Assembly (NCBI GenBank): GCA_900545705.1
Contig: URAK01000025.1
Span: forward strand, 1-16,693
Direction of reading: 5' to 3'
DNA from: an uncultured Opitutales bacterium
Lineage (GTDB): Bacteria > Verrucomicrobiota > Verrucomicrobiia > Opitutales > Intestinicryptomonadaceae
Length of the DNA: 16,693 nucleotides
Shown one piece after another: positions 1 through 8,801 of the stretch (its first letter is position 1; each line of letters starts with the position of its first letter). Below the pieces are notes generated by a model. The model made no database searches, was not told where the DNA came from, and worked only from the letters and a program-made list of their open reading frames with translations. Position numbers and translations under genes: made by a program.

Positions 1-28
1 ATGAAAGACAAATCTAAAAAATCAACCT

Positions 29-54
29 ATTCCACAACCTTTGGTGTTGACCCG
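29..54 (+). repeat. Left copy of an imperfect 26-bp inverted repeat
   Basis: This segment matches the reverse complement of 16639-16664 at 20 of 26 positions, including an identical ATTCCACAA and CTTTG. A 26-bp match of this quality can occur by chance in a window this long, so the pairing is suggestive only; its location near both ends is what makes it notable. It lies in the 218 bp before the tRNA genes, where I see no other gene. Confidence 0.25.
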
Positions 55-176
55 ATTTTTGAGTTTGAATCCGGGAGAAGTGAGGACTTTTCAAGATAAA
101 AAACGCATAAATCAAGCACTCCGAACGCACGCGCCGCGCATTGCCTGAAAGCGCGCAAAGCCTTTATTCAATGGAC

Positions 177-210
177 AAAAAGAGCCGCAACTATATTAGA
201 ATTGCGGCTT
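177..210 (-). terminator. Intrinsic terminator of the tRNA-Met/tRNA-Ser unit
   Basis: On the minus strand an 8-bp perfect stem (positions 202-209 pairing with 183-190, arms TTGCGGCT and its complement) encloses an 11-nt loop and is followed by C and five T residues (182-177). It lies 9 nt beyond the 3' end of tRNA-Ser, where a tRNA operon terminator is expected. The T-run is short but directly adjacent to the stem. Confidence 0.8.
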
Positions 211-218
211 CAGGAACG

Positions 219-306
219 CGGAGAGGGGGGGATTCGAACCCCCGGTGGGCTTTTGACCCACACGCGATTTCCAATCGCGCACGTTCGGCCACTCCGTCAC
301 CTCTCC
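219..306 (-). tRNA. tRNA-Ser (anticodon GGA)
   Basis: Reading the minus strand, the acceptor arms GGAGAGG (306-300) and CCTCTCC (226-220) pair fully, with G at 219 as discriminator. The anticodon loop TTGGAAA gives anticodon GGA on a GC-rich stem. A long variable arm (GTGGG/CCCAC type) is present, as expected for a class II serine tRNA, and the T-arm carries the usual GGTTCGAATCC core. The 3' CCA is not encoded, so it must be added by the CCA-adding enzyme. It lies 49 nt downstream of tRNA-Met and is probably cotranscribed with it. Confidence 0.95.
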
Positions 307-355
307 TAAAAATTCAGCGCAAACTTCTCTCATTTGCGCCTCCTATTGAAATTCA

Positions 356-427
<72 letters not shown>

Positions 428-444
428 TCTTTTAAAGATTCGTT

Positions 445-472
445 AATCTACATTTTGTCTTTATTCTGTCAA
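445..472 (-). promoter_or_regulatory. Sigma70-type promoter of the tRNA operon
   Basis: On the minus strand a perfect TTGACA (-35, 472-467) is followed by a 16-nt spacer and TAGATT (-10, 450-445). Initiation would fall near 438, about 11 nt before the tRNA-Met 5' end at 427. The site lies between the psd stop and the tRNA, and no terminator is visible after psd, so readthrough from psd may add to tRNA transcription. Confidence 0.65.
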
Positions 473-498
473 GTTATATTTGCCGTTTTTTTTTACTT

Positions 499-1407
499 TT
501 ATTCTTCCTCCCCTGCTCTACCGGCAAACTCCCCAACGCGCGCGTAGCTCTCTATGTTATCCAAACTCTTTTCCAAAAGTTCTCTCCTCCACTTTATATT
601 TGCTCCCTTCTCAAAAATACTTACCACGCACGATCCCCCAAACCTAAACATTCCAGCCTCAGCTCCCCTTTCCACGCGCGCTGAGACTTTGTCAAAATTT
701 ACTATCGTCCCCACATTTGTAGCCCCTATCTCCACAAATGCGCACAAACCCATCTCTTCTGTTTCCAGTAAATTCACCACCCTCTTATTCTCCCATATTA
801 TTGACAGCCTCTTTACCAACGCTATCGGGCTCACAGAGTATAGCTTCCCAGCGACCGCCCTCCGTGCGCATATCTCACCGCTTACAGGATAGTGAAACCT
901 ATGGTAATCCATCGGGCTCAGGCGCGATATCAGCATGTCCCCTCCTTCATATCTCTCTGCAAGCGCTGCATCGCCCAGAAATTTACTCAAATTAAAACGC
1001 TGCCCCTTCGCATAAAAAGAATCGTTTTCTCCTATTCCCCTCACCAATAAATGCCGTCCGTCGGACGGGAATGAAACCACATTCTTTTCTCCGGAAAGCT
1101 CTATTTCCCTCGCTCCGCTTTTCAGCGCACGCGTAAAGAATTCGTTAAATGTACTATACTCGCCGGGCTTTTTTAACATTTCCGACGTTTCTATTTCATT
1201 TTCCTTTATAAAACTCTCAACACTCTTGCGGCTAATCTTTGAATCTGCCCATAACCCGCATGCCTTGGAAAATATTCCGCGGGATATGAGAAGCCACAAT
1301 GCCGCCTCTCCCATCTTGCCTCCATATAAAAAACGCATTAACTTCTCAGCGCATACTTTTTCTTCTTCCAATTTACCTTTTGATATATTGTAAATTTTTA
1401 AACTCAT
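499..1407 (-). CDS. psd: Phosphatidylserine decarboxylase
   Basis: This 302-residue protein decarboxylates phosphatidylserine to phosphatidylethanolamine at the membrane, the last step of PE synthesis. The C-terminal motif FRFGGSC (residues 254-260) is the LGST/GGST self-cleavage site: by family precedent the chain breaks before Ser259, which becomes the pyruvoyl group. Asp116 in FPSDGR and His169/His172 in MDYHRFHYP match the Asp-His-Ser proteolytic set. VEIGATNVGTI (225-235) is also typical. The N-terminal extension of about 80 residues and overall layout resemble the roughly 300-residue Chlamydia/Clostridium type rather than the longer E. coli form. The ATG overlaps the recD2 stop by 4 bp (ATGA), which supports this start and translational coupling. 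No phosphatidylserine synthase (pssA) is present in the window. Confidence 0.93.
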   Translation of the reverse strand: MSLKIYNISKGKLEEEKVCAEKLMRFLYGGKMGEAALWLLISRGIFSKACGLWADSKISRKSVESFIKENEIETSEMLKKPGEYSTFNEFFTRALKSGAREIELSGEKNVVSFPSDGRHLLVRGIGENDSFYAKGQRFNLSKFLGDAALAERYEGGDMLISRLSPMDYHRFHYPVSGEICARRAVAGKLYSVSPIALVKRLSIIWENKRVVNLLETEEMGLCAFVEIGATNVGTIVNFDKVSARVERGAEAGMFRFGGSCVVSIFEKGANIKWRRELLEKSLDNIESYARVGEFAGRAGEEE

Positions 1408-3581
1408 AGCGATTCAAGTCTGTGTTTTAAATATGTCTTACGCTCCGCCGCGCGCGAATTTCTAACCGCTGCCACCCACGCGGTGGGATCCCCTACGATA
1501 AAAACTTTTTTACGTGCCCTCGTCAATCCGGTGTACAGCAGGTTTCTCTGCAACATTATAAAATGCTGCCTCAATAGCGGCATCACCACTATCGGAAATT
1601 CGCTCCCTTGCGATTTATGTATGCTTATTGCGTAAGCTTGCTTAAAATCCGACAGGTCGTTCTTCGACAAAAATACGCGGCGGCCGTCAAAATCCGCCAA
1701 CACACCGCTCCCGTCATCCTCCACGCGCACGACGCGCCCCATGTCGCCATTAAAAACGTCTATATCGTAATTATTGCGCGTCTGCATTATCTTGTCTCCC
1801 ACGCAAAACACGGTGCCAGCCCATCTCATGCCGTCCTTTCGGGGATTGAGCGCCTCTTTTATCGCAGAGTTAAAATTCTCTATTCCAGCCGCCCCTTTGT
1901 GCATTGGCGCCAGCAACTGCATGTCCGATATCGGGTTCGCACCCATCTTCCGCGCAAAATCGCCTGACATCAGCTCTATGCAGGATTTGAGGCAGCTTTC
2001 AGGCGTAGATGCAAACACAAAATTTACGTCTTTCGACAAATCGACCCCCTCTATCGGACGCGGCGGAAATTCGGAGGTTGACTCGTTCCCTTCGAGAACT
2101 GCGCGCGCCGCCAAAACTATTCCGCTTCTTTCCCCCTGCCTGAAAATATGCTTTAACCGCGTGACGGGAAATTTTCCGCACCCTATTATATCCTTTAAAA
2201 CATTCCCCGCCCCAACGCTCGGGAGCTGGTCCGTATCGCCGACAAGCACAAGATGCGCGCCTTCAGGCACCGCTGAAAATACCGCCGCCGCAAGCTTCGT
2301 ATCAAGCATAGACGCCTCGTCTATCACGACGAATCTCGCGGGTATCGGATTGTATTCGTTGTGTTTGAACTTTCCGTTTTCAATGCCAAGCAGCCTATGG
2401 ATTGTTTGCGCCGGAGTCTTTGCGCTTTCGCCCATTCTCTGCGCCGCTCTCCCTGTGGGCGCGGCTAGAACGGGCATGCACTTTTTCGCTTTTAAGATGT
2501 CGCAAAGTGCCCGTAAAATTGTCGTTTTGCCAGTTCCCGGCCCGCCTGTTATGACGCTAAATTTATTTTTGAGCGCAGACAATATCGCTTCTGACTGTTC
2601 GGGAGCAAAGTCTATTTTCGCCCTTTCTTTTGCCCATTGCACCGCTATCTCGGCTTTTATGGGCGGCAGAATCGACATTCCTTTTTTTATTCGGGCAAGG
2701 CTTTTTACTATCTTTCTTTCGGCGTAGTCAAGCGGCGCGGACTGCACGAAATTTTCCAGGCGCTTCACATCGCCCGACTCTACAAGCCTTTCCAGCCCCT
2801 GCGCGCATTTTTCGACATCGACCTGCAATAATGACGCCGCCCGCGCGATTATTTCACCGGCGGGGGCGCAAGTGCCTCCCTCGTCTTCGAGCTCGGACAT
2901 CGCATGCAATATGCCCGCCTCGATTCTTTCGGGGCTTTCGTTTGATATGCCGATATTCAGCGCTATCATATCGGCGGTCTTAAAGCCTATTCCGTCTATC
3001 TCGCGGCAAAGTTTGTAGGGTTTCGAGCGCACTACTTCAGCGCTGTCAGATCCGAAGCGCTTCATTATCCTAACGCACAGAGCCATTCCTATTCCGTATA
3101 TGCGGAGAGCCACTACAATGTCGCGCAGCGCCCTCTGCTCGTCCCACGATTTTTTTATGCGCCTTGCGCGCTCTACGCCTATTCCCCTTACCTCCATAAG
3201 CCGGCGGGAATCCGTATCTATTATCCGCAACGTATCCTCGCCGAATTTTTTTACTATTTTTTTTGCATACACAGGGCCGATGCCGTCCACGAGCCCCGAT
3301 CCGAGATATTTTTCAATCCCGTAAACGTTGGACGGCAACCGCGACTCAAATTCCTTCACATTTATCCGCGCGCCATACGCCGGGTGGTTTGTCCACTCCC
3401 CTTTTACGAGCACCGTTTCCCCGCATTGAACCGCAGGCATTATGCCGGAAATTGTGACATTTTCCTTGTACGAAGGGTCAGACGGCCGCAAGGATGCTAT
3501 GCAAAAGCAATTTTCCTCGTTAAAGAAAATAATACGCTCCAAAACTCCTTCGAGTATCGCCTGTTCGCCGTTTTTACGCAT
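1404..3581 (-). CDS. recD2: RecD2-type ATP-dependent DNA helicase
   Basis: RecD2 is a 5'-3' superfamily 1B helicase of the RecD family that acts without RecBC and takes part in DNA repair and replication restart. Numbered from an in-frame GTG at 3599, helix-hairpin-helix GIG motifs occur near residues 106, 139 and 203. Walker A is GGPGTGKTT (352-360), Walker B VIDEAS (425-430), and motif III is GDTDQLPSVGAGNVL (454-468). The UvrD-like C-terminal motifs HKSQGSEF and LLYTGLTRARK follow. The long N-terminal HhH region separates it from RecBCD RecD. I chose the ATG at 3581 (725 residues): alignment with family N-termini begins soon after it, and the GTG at 3599 has no ribosome site. The start follows the HAD gene stop by 24 bp. 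A TATAAT hexamer at 3596-3591 has no well-spaced -35, so a separate promoter is doubtful. Confidence 0.92.
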   Translation of the reverse strand: MRKNGEQAILEGVLERIIFFNEENCFCIASLRPSDPSYKENVTISGIMPAVQCGETVLVKGEWTNHPAYGARINVKEFESRLPSNVYGIEKYLGSGLVDGIGPVYAKKIVKKFGEDTLRIIDTDSRRLMEVRGIGVERARRIKKSWDEQRALRDIVVALRIYGIGMALCVRIMKRFGSDSAEVVRSKPYKLCREIDGIGFKTADMIALNIGISNESPERIEAGILHAMSELEDEGGTCAPAGEIIARAASLLQVDVEKCAQGLERLVESGDVKRLENFVQSAPLDYAERKIVKSLARIKKGMSILPPIKAEIAVQWAKERAKIDFAPEQSEAILSALKNKFSVITGGPGTGKTTILRALCDILKAKKCMPVLAAPTGRAAQRMGESAKTPAQTIHRLLGIENGKFKHNEYNPIPARFVVIDEASMLDTKLAAAVFSAVPEGAHLVLVGDTDQLPSVGAGNVLKDIIGCGKFPVTRLKHIFRQGERSGIVLAARAVLEGNESTSEFPPRPIEGVDLSKDVNFVFASTPESCLKSCIELMSGDFARKMGANPISDMQLLAPMHKGAAGIENFNSAIKEALNPRKDGMRWAGTVFCVGDKIMQTRNNYDIDVFNGDMGRVVRVEDDGSGVLADFDGRRVFLSKNDLSDFKQAYAISIHKSQGSEFPIVVMPLLRQHFIMLQRNLLYTGLTRARKKVFIVGDPTAWVAAVRNSRAAERKTYLKHRLESL

Positions 3582-3605
3582 AGACACACAATTATACACA
3601 AGGCG

Positions 3606-4286
3606 TCATAGCGCAATGCCAAAAACAGACTCCGAGAGTTTTGCAAGATTTTCAAATACGCCGAGGGATTCCGGACAATTTTTCGCCAGCGACTCCATCG
3701 AGTCCGATCCTGTAGCAACGAGCGCCGAGTCCACCCCCACCGAGCGCGCCGCGCGGTAGTCGTACGGCGAGTCTCCTATGCCCACGCACTCGCCCGCTTC
3801 GACGTTTAGTATGGAAAGCGCTTTTTTTGTAAATTCTGGATCCGGCTTGCGCGGGGAATGGAGGGCCGTTCCTATAACGGCGTCGAGACTCCCTATAAGC
3901 CCGAGTTTTTCAAGAATCGCGTCTGCACCCTCCTGCTGTTTATTCGTAAAGCACGCCACCTTTACGCCGCGCGATTTCAGCGCGGACAAAATTTCCCGCG
4001 CATACGGCATTATGCGGAGGCCGTCGAACATCTTTTCGGGAAATATTTTTAGGTAATGCTCGCATATAGGGCGCGCGAGCGTTTCGTCGTTGCCGTGCGC
4101 CGCAAGTATTTTTCCGGCGGTTATGAGTATTGACCCCCCGACAGTTTTAAACACCTCGTCGTACGACGGCTCCGGAATTCCGTACAATGAAAACGACTCC
4201 GCAAGTGTGGAGTGTATGGCATTGTAATTGTCGACGAGAGTTCCGTCGAGGTCGAAAAGCGCCGCTTTGTAGAGTCTCATATCCAT
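3606..4286 (-). CDS. HAD-superfamily phosphatase, phosphoglycolate phosphatase-like
   Basis: This 226-residue protein is a haloacid dehalogenase-like hydrolase of subfamily IA. All four HAD motifs are present: FDLDGTLVD (11-19, nucleophile Asp12 and acid/base Asp14), CFTNKQ (112-117, Thr114), RKPDPE (146-151, Lys147) and GIGDSPYD (169-176, Asp172 and Asp176). A helical cap domain lies between motifs I and II. The length and cap suit Gph-type phosphoglycolate phosphatases, but substrates in this family cannot be read reliably from sequence. It starts 1 nt after the bioD stop; an alternative ATG lies two codons in. Its place at the end of the biotin genes suggests cotranscription. A role in biotin synthesis is not established; clean-up of a phosphorylated metabolite is equally possible. 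Confidence 0.85.
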   Translation of the reverse strand: MDMRLYKAALFDLDGTLVDNYNAIHSTLAESFSLYGIPEPSYDEVFKTVGGSILITAGKILAAHGNDETLARPICEHYLKIFPEKMFDGLRIMPYAREILSALKSRGVKVACFTNKQQEGADAILEKLGLIGSLDAVIGTALHSPRKPDPEFTKKALSILNVEAGECVGIGDSPYDYRAARSVGVDSALVATGSDSMESLAKNCPESLGVFENLAKLSESVFGIAL

Positions 4287-4287
4287 A

Positions 4288-4926
4288 CTAAAATTTCTGT
4301 TCGCCGATTTCCATAAAGAAGGCGTCCGGCAAGTGTTTAGACAAATATTTTTTCAGGTAGTCGCGCGTGGAATCCTCAATTTCCACAGGGGCCTTCGGAA
4401 AAGTATTGTAAATTATCCCGCACACAGATATGCCGCGCAACTTGCATACTTCAAAATTTAAAAGCGCATGGTTTAGGCTTCCCAGCCGCGAAGACACAAC
4501 GAGAATTAGGGGAAATTTTCTATCGGATATAAAATCCGCCGTGAGGTAATTTTCTTCGAGAGGCACCATCAATCCTCCCGCGCCTTCTATTATTACATGA
4601 GAATATTTTTCGGATAATATTTTAGTGCAGGCGTCGATTTTTGAGTAGTCGATTTTCACCCCCTCCATCGCGCACGACAAGTGCGGGGAGGCAGGATATT
4701 TAAGCACATACGGGCACGTGGTGAAATCCCTGTCCTCAGGCGTCAAGGGAATACCCATTACTTTGCGGTGCTCCAAGATGTCCTCGCTGATTCCCTCGCA
4801 GCCGGTCTGTATCAGTTTCTGTGTTATCGGATTCGCCCCCTTCTCGGCGAGCTTTTTTGCGAAAACTCCCGTTGCTACCGTCTTCCCTATTCCAGTGTCT
4901 ATTCCGCTTACAAAAAAAACATTCAT
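4288..4926 (-). CDS. bioD: ATP-dependent dethiobiotin synthetase
   Basis: BioD closes the ureido ring of biotin: it carboxylates 7,8-diaminononanoate with CO2 and ATP to give dethiobiotin. The N-terminal P-loop GIDTGIGKT (8-16) is the diagnostic BioD form of Walker A. Lys37 in QKLIQTG and the loop EGAGGLMVPL (114-123) match the substrate-binding segments of the family. At 212 residues it is close to the usual 220 to 240. It is a cytoplasmic homodimer by family precedent. The ATG at 4926 follows the bioGC stop with one intervening base, and the HAD gene starts one base after its own stop, so the three are very likely cotranscribed. No Shine-Dalgarno site is visible. Confidence 0.95.
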   Translation of the reverse strand: MNVFFVSGIDTGIGKTVATGVFAKKLAEKGANPITQKLIQTGCEGISEDILEHRKVMGIPLTPEDRDFTTCPYVLKYPASPHLSCAMEGVKIDYSKIDACTKILSEKYSHVIIEGAGGLMVPLEENYLTADFISDRKFPLILVVSSRLGSLNHALLNFEVCKLRGISVCGIIYNTFPKAPVEIEDSTRDYLKKYLSKHLPDAFFMEIGEQKF

Positions 4927-4927
4927 A

Positions 4928-6322
4928 TTATTTTTTAAACGCTATTATAAATATAGGATTGTACGTCAAAGCGACCTTCCCGTCTGAGTCTCCGAAGATT
5001 TTTATGTATTTATCGGAAAATTCGCGGAAGCGCGCGGGAGTCCAAAAAGTAGTGAAGCGCCCGTTTACTCCTGTGAGGGCGATGTGTTTGACGACGTCCC
5101 GCAGCCGCGGGAAGTATATTTTGCGAACCGATTCCTCCACCGTGTCGCACTCGAAGCCCGCGCGGGAGAGCATATCCCGGATTTCGAGGGCGTCGGGATA
5201 ATAGAGCGAATTTCCGCAGAGCATTTTTATCTCCTCATAATTGCGCGGCCCGAATGTCGAAAACGCGAATACTGCGCCCGTTTTGGAAGAGTCGGCAATG
5301 CGCCCAAATAGCGCGGGCAAATCCGGTATCCATTGCAGAGTCGACGATGACACGACCGCCCCGAGGTCTTTTGGCATTTCGCACCGCCTTATGTCGCCCT
5401 CCAAAACCTCGCATTTACATTCGACACCCCGCATCGCCATTGTGCACATTTTGGCAGACAAGTCATTTAAATACCAGACAGACGGCGCGAGTTTCGGCGC
5501 GAGCAGCCGCGTCAAAAAACCAGTCCCGCAGCCTATTTCAAGAATTTTCTCGCCATGCGGAATATCTAGCGCCAAAACGGCCTCGGCAAGCTTTTCGGCG
5601 GCGTCTTTCTGCACGCGCGCATTTGATTCGTACGACTGCGCATTTTTTTCAAATGCCCCCCCGACTTTCGAGAGCGGGTGCGCGGCATGTACGAGAGCGC
5701 GGCGTATGAGGCGCATATCCAGATGGTCGCCGTCCGAGAATATCGGGGGTATTTTGCTCCATGCGCGCCTTAAATTTTCCGCAGGGAAAATTCTGTCTCC
5801 CTTTGCGGCAAGCGTAAGCGTCCAGCGGGGTTTTGGAGACGGCATTTCAAAAAATGCTTTTCCGAGGGTTTCAAGCTCTTCGCGCAGCTCGCCCGCGCTT
5901 CGCTTGGACAGCCGGATTTTTAGCCCGCCGTTGCGGGTGCCTCCGCAAACCCTCGAATAAAACTTCTCGCGGGAGGCTTCATCGAACGCATTTACTGTGG
6001 CGTTAAAAATTTTTGGAGGTATTCCCATCTGGGCGTCGACCGGATATGGAGAGCCGCAAACAGCGGCGCGCGCGTCTGCCCTCGACAGCTTTTCGGAAAA
6101 AAAGTCGGCCACCCACACTCCGAACGACCACGCCGCCACGCCAATCTCGGGATATGCCGACACGTCAATATCGAAATTCAGGCTTCTGTAATCGTAAAAG
6201 GCGACGGCGTCGCAGCCTTCGGGGATATCCTCCTCTTTTAAGAAATCGGCGTCGCACGCGAATCCCGAGAAGAAAACTACGAGTCTGCGCGCGCCGTTTT
6301 TTCTAATCCATGCGTGTTTCAT
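4928..6322 (-). CDS. bioGC: BioG-BioC fusion: pimeloyl-ACP methyl ester esterase / malonyl-ACP O-methyltransferase
   Basis: This 464-residue protein joins two biotin enzymes. Residues 1 to about 215 match BioG (DUF452), an alpha/beta hydrolase that removes the methyl ester from pimeloyl-ACP methyl ester: the nucleophile elbow is AWSFG with Ser66, and Asp176 (GDRIFP) and His200 (DGDHLD) are likely triad partners. Residues from about 221 match BioC, a SAM-dependent methyltransferase that masks malonyl-ACP: it opens with AFEKNAQSYESNARVQ, the usual BioC start, and SAM motif I is LEIGCGTGFL (261-270). So the first and last steps of the masked pimelate route are in one chain. The start is taken at 6322, where ATG overlaps the bioF stop (ATGA). 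The frame stays open for 45 more codons upstream, inside bioF, but that stretch is not BioG-like. A GGAGAGG stretch lies shortly upstream of the ATG. Confidence 0.9.
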   Translation of the reverse strand: MKHAWIRKNGARRLVVFFSGFACDADFLKEEDIPEGCDAVAFYDYRSLNFDIDVSAYPEIGVAAWSFGVWVADFFSEKLSRADARAAVCGSPYPVDAQMGIPPKIFNATVNAFDEASREKFYSRVCGGTRNGGLKIRLSKRSAGELREELETLGKAFFEMPSPKPRWTLTLAAKGDRIFPAENLRRAWSKIPPIFSDGDHLDMRLIRRALVHAAHPLSKVGGAFEKNAQSYESNARVQKDAAEKLAEAVLALDIPHGEKILEIGCGTGFLTRLLAPKLAPSVWYLNDLSAKMCTMAMRGVECKCEVLEGDIRRCEMPKDLGAVVSSSTLQWIPDLPALFGRIADSSKTGAVFAFSTFGPRNYEEIKMLCGNSLYYPDALEIRDMLSRAGFECDTVEESVRKIYFPRLRDVVKHIALTGVNGRFTTFWTPARFREFSDKYIKIFGDSDGKVALTYNPIFIIAFKK

Positions 6323-7500
6323 AGGGCCCTCTCCGCGTATTTGTTCAAAGTGTCTGCAATAAGGTCTAAATGCCCGTCTGTGAGCGCCGCGTTTAGCGAG
6401 AGGCGGAGGCGGGCGGAATTTTTCGGAACAGTCGGATAGCGTACGGGCGGGGACCATATCCCGGCCTCCCTCATAATGCGCGACGCATCGGCGGCGGCAG
6501 CGTTCGATCCGAGCACAACAGGCAAAATTTGTGTATTTCCCAAAGTTTTAAGCCCCGAGAGTTTTTTTCTAAGAATCGACGATATTTCCCGAAGGCGCGC
6601 GCGCCTGCCGTCCATTTTGGCTACCTTTTTTAGCACAAAAAGCGTCCACATCGCGTTTATCGGAGCGATGGCTGTCGTAAAAATAAAAGTCCGGCATCGG
6701 TTCACAAGCAGGCTTTTCTGGGCCGGCGAGCATACGACGTACGCCCCGGTGGAAGCGAGCGCCTTGCCGAGAGTGCACATTATAAAATCGACTTCCCCTA
6801 CGAGCGACAATTCGTCGCACAACCCAAGCCCAGCGCGCCCGAATAATCCCGTAGAATGGGCCTCGTCGACGTAGAGCGAGCAATTGAATTCATTTTTTAT
6901 CCTTGCAAGTTCGGCGATGTCGGAAGTGTCTCCGTCCATGCTGAAAACGCTTTCGGTTGCTATAAAGACATTTTCAAACTCCGAGCGGCGCGCTCCGAGT
7001 ATCCGCCTTAGCGCCGACATATCGTTGTGGGGGAAGCGCGCCCATTTGCAAGGGAGATTTCCTATCGAATCTATAAGGCTCGCATGGGAAAGCTTGTCGT
7101 AGAGCACCAAATCCCGCGGAGAGGCTATTGCGGGCAGGATTCCCGCGTTTGCGTGGTATCCGCAATTAAAAGACAAAACCGCCCTATCCTTCCCCGCCGA
7201 CTCGCTGTACGCGCGGCCGAGGTATTCTTCAAGCTCCTCAAAGGCGGGATTGTCGCCGCCAAGCAGCCGCGACGAGCACGCCCCCATAATAAATCCATTG
7301 CCGCAATCGAGCGACGACAGAAATTCGCGCTGCAAATCGGCGTCCGCAGAAATTCCGAGGTAGTCGTTGGAAGCCAGATTAATGTACTCCACCCCTCCGA
7401 AACTCGCATGCGCGCCGCTTATTACCGACGGAACGAGCTCGCGGAAGAGCCCGTCCTCCCGCAGCTTTTGCAAAACTTCGCATGCGTCAGAGTCGTTCAT
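6319..7500 (-). CDS. bioF: 8-amino-7-oxononanoate synthase
   Basis: BioF is a PLP enzyme of the alpha-oxoamine synthase family; it condenses pimeloyl-ACP (or -CoA) with L-alanine to form 8-amino-7-oxononanoate with loss of CO2. The PLP lysine is Lys246 in TLGKALAS. VDEAHSTGLFG (211-221) holds the Asp that contacts the pyridine ring, and NLASNDYLG (41-49) and GSSR-like ACSSRLLGG (74-82) are typical N-terminal signatures. The length of 393 residues is normal. The ATG overlaps the bioA stop by 4 bp, and its own stop overlaps the bioGC start by 4 bp, so three consecutive genes are translationally coupled. The family also contains Kbl and serine palmitoyltransferase, but the operon settles the role. 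Confidence 0.95.
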   Translation of the reverse strand: MNDSDACEVLQKLREDGLFRELVPSVISGAHASFGGVEYINLASNDYLGISADADLQREFLSSLDCGNGFIMGACSSRLLGGDNPAFEELEEYLGRAYSESAGKDRAVLSFNCGYHANAGILPAIASPRDLVLYDKLSHASLIDSIGNLPCKWARFPHNDMSALRRILGARRSEFENVFIATESVFSMDGDTSDIAELARIKNEFNCSLYVDEAHSTGLFGRAGLGLCDELSLVGEVDFIMCTLGKALASTGAYVVCSPAQKSLLVNRCRTFIFTTAIAPINAMWTLFVLKKVAKMDGRRARLREISSILRKKLSGLKTLGNTQILPVVLGSNAAAADASRIMREAGIWSPPVRYPTVPKNSARLRLSLNAALTDGHLDLIADTLNKYAERAL

Positions 7501-8786
7501 AGTTCAGCGCACTCCTCCACGGTATCGACCATGGCGCGGGCTATGGTTTTGAGATCGACGTCGTCGGTTATGTACGGGGGCATTGTGTAAAGCAGCCTGC
7601 CGAACGGCCGCAGCCACACGCCCCTTGCCGCGAGGGCGTCTTGAAATTTCCGCATATTAACGCTCTTTTTAAGCTCGACAACCCCGATAGCGCCGAGAAC
7701 CCTGACATCGGCAACCTTCTTGGATCCTACAAGCGGAGAAAGCCCCTCGCGCAATATGCCCTCAATGCTGCGTATGCGCCCGAGAAGCCCGTCTTTTTGT
7801 ATCAAATCGAGGCTCGCGTTTGCGGCGGCGCATGCGAGGGGGTTGCCCATGAAAGTCGGGCCGTGCATAAAAAGTCCGGGAACTCCCTCTGAAATGGCGT
7901 CTGCCACGGCGTCTGTAGCGAGCGTCGCCGCGAAGCTTACGTATCCTCCTGTAAGAGCCTTTCCGAGGCACATTATGTCGGGCTCCACGCCGGCGTATTC
8001 GCAGGCGAACATTTTTCCGCTCCGCCCGAATCCGGTCGCGATTTCGTCGAGAATCAAGAGAATCGAAAGCTCGTCGCAAATTTTGCGAAGCCGCAAAAGG
8101 TATTCTGGGTGGTAGAAGCGCATTCCCCCCGCGCCCTGCACGATAGGCTCAATTATGAACGCGGCTATTTCCCCCGCGTTTTCGCGCAGCATCTTTTCGA
8201 GCTCGGCAAAGGAAAAGTCGTTCCACTCCGCGCCGAATGCGGGCTCCGGGCGCGGGGCGAAGAAGCTGACAGGAAGGCCTCCCGCAAACATCGAGTGCAT
8301 TCCCCCGACAGGATCGCACACGCTCATCGCGTGCCAAGTGTCTCCGTGGTATCCTCCCAGAGACGTCGCAAATTTGTTTTTTTCGGGGCGCCCGAGGCTG
8401 TGCCAATATTGCAGGGCCATTTTCATGGCTACCTCCACCGAGACAGATCCAGAATCGCAAAAGAACACTTTTTGCAATTTCGGCGGAGTCATATCTATCA
8501 GGCGTTTGGCGAGCCTTACTGCGGGCTCGTGGGTGAGCCCCCCGAACATCACATGGCTCATTTTCTCGAGCTGCCTGCGGACGGCGTCGTTTATGTGCGG
8601 ATTGTTGTATCCGTGCGCTACCGCCCACCACGACGACATTCCGTCGATAAGCTCCGAGCCGTCCGCCATTTTTAATCTCACCCCGCGTGCAGATTCGACG
8701 AGCCGCGACGGGAGCGGATTCTTCATCGAGGCGTAGGGGTGCCAAACATGAAGGCTGTCGTAATCGATTATCTCGCGGGTATCCAT
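7497..8786 (-). CDS. bioA: Adenosylmethionine-8-amino-7-oxononanoate aminotransferase
   Basis: BioA moves an amino group from S-adenosylmethionine to 8-amino-7-oxononanoate, giving 7,8-diaminononanoate (PLP, fold type I, class III aminotransferase). The PLP lysine is Lys276 in LGKALTGGY, with LDEIATGFGRSG (246-257) upstream of it. The BioA-type start HVWHPYASM (13-21) and DGMSSWWAVAHGYN (48-61) contain residues of the SAM/substrate pocket. Its 429 residues match the family. It starts 15 bp after the bioB stop and ends overlapping bioF. No Shine-Dalgarno site is seen before the ATG. Confidence 0.96.
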   Translation of the reverse strand: MDTREIIDYDSLHVWHPYASMKNPLPSRLVESARGVRLKMADGSELIDGMSSWWAVAHGYNNPHINDAVRRQLEKMSHVMFGGLTHEPAVRLAKRLIDMTPPKLQKVFFCDSGSVSVEVAMKMALQYWHSLGRPEKNKFATSLGGYHGDTWHAMSVCDPVGGMHSMFAGGLPVSFFAPRPEPAFGAEWNDFSFAELEKMLRENAGEIAAFIIEPIVQGAGGMRFYHPEYLLRLRKICDELSILLILDEIATGFGRSGKMFACEYAGVEPDIMCLGKALTGGYVSFAATLATDAVADAISEGVPGLFMHGPTFMGNPLACAAANASLDLIQKDGLLGRIRSIEGILREGLSPLVGSKKVADVRVLGAIGVVELKKSVNMRKFQDALAARGVWLRPFGRLLYTMPPYITDDVDLKTIARAMVDTVEECAEL

Positions 8787-8801
8787 ATAAATTGTAGATT
8801 G

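Noticed and set aside
1..99. 32-codon ORF starting at the first base
   Set aside because: No ribosome site or recognisable family, and it overlaps the putative repeat; too little to call a gene.
3591..3619. TATAAT just before recD2
   Set aside because: The available -35-like hexamers are 14 or 20 nt away and the HAD coding region is immediately upstream, so I did not call a promoter.
6323..6457. 45-codon N-terminal extension of the BioG-BioC protein inside bioF
   Set aside because: BioG homology starts at MKHAWIRK, whose ATG overlaps the bioF stop by 4 bp; the extension is read from bioF coding sequence.
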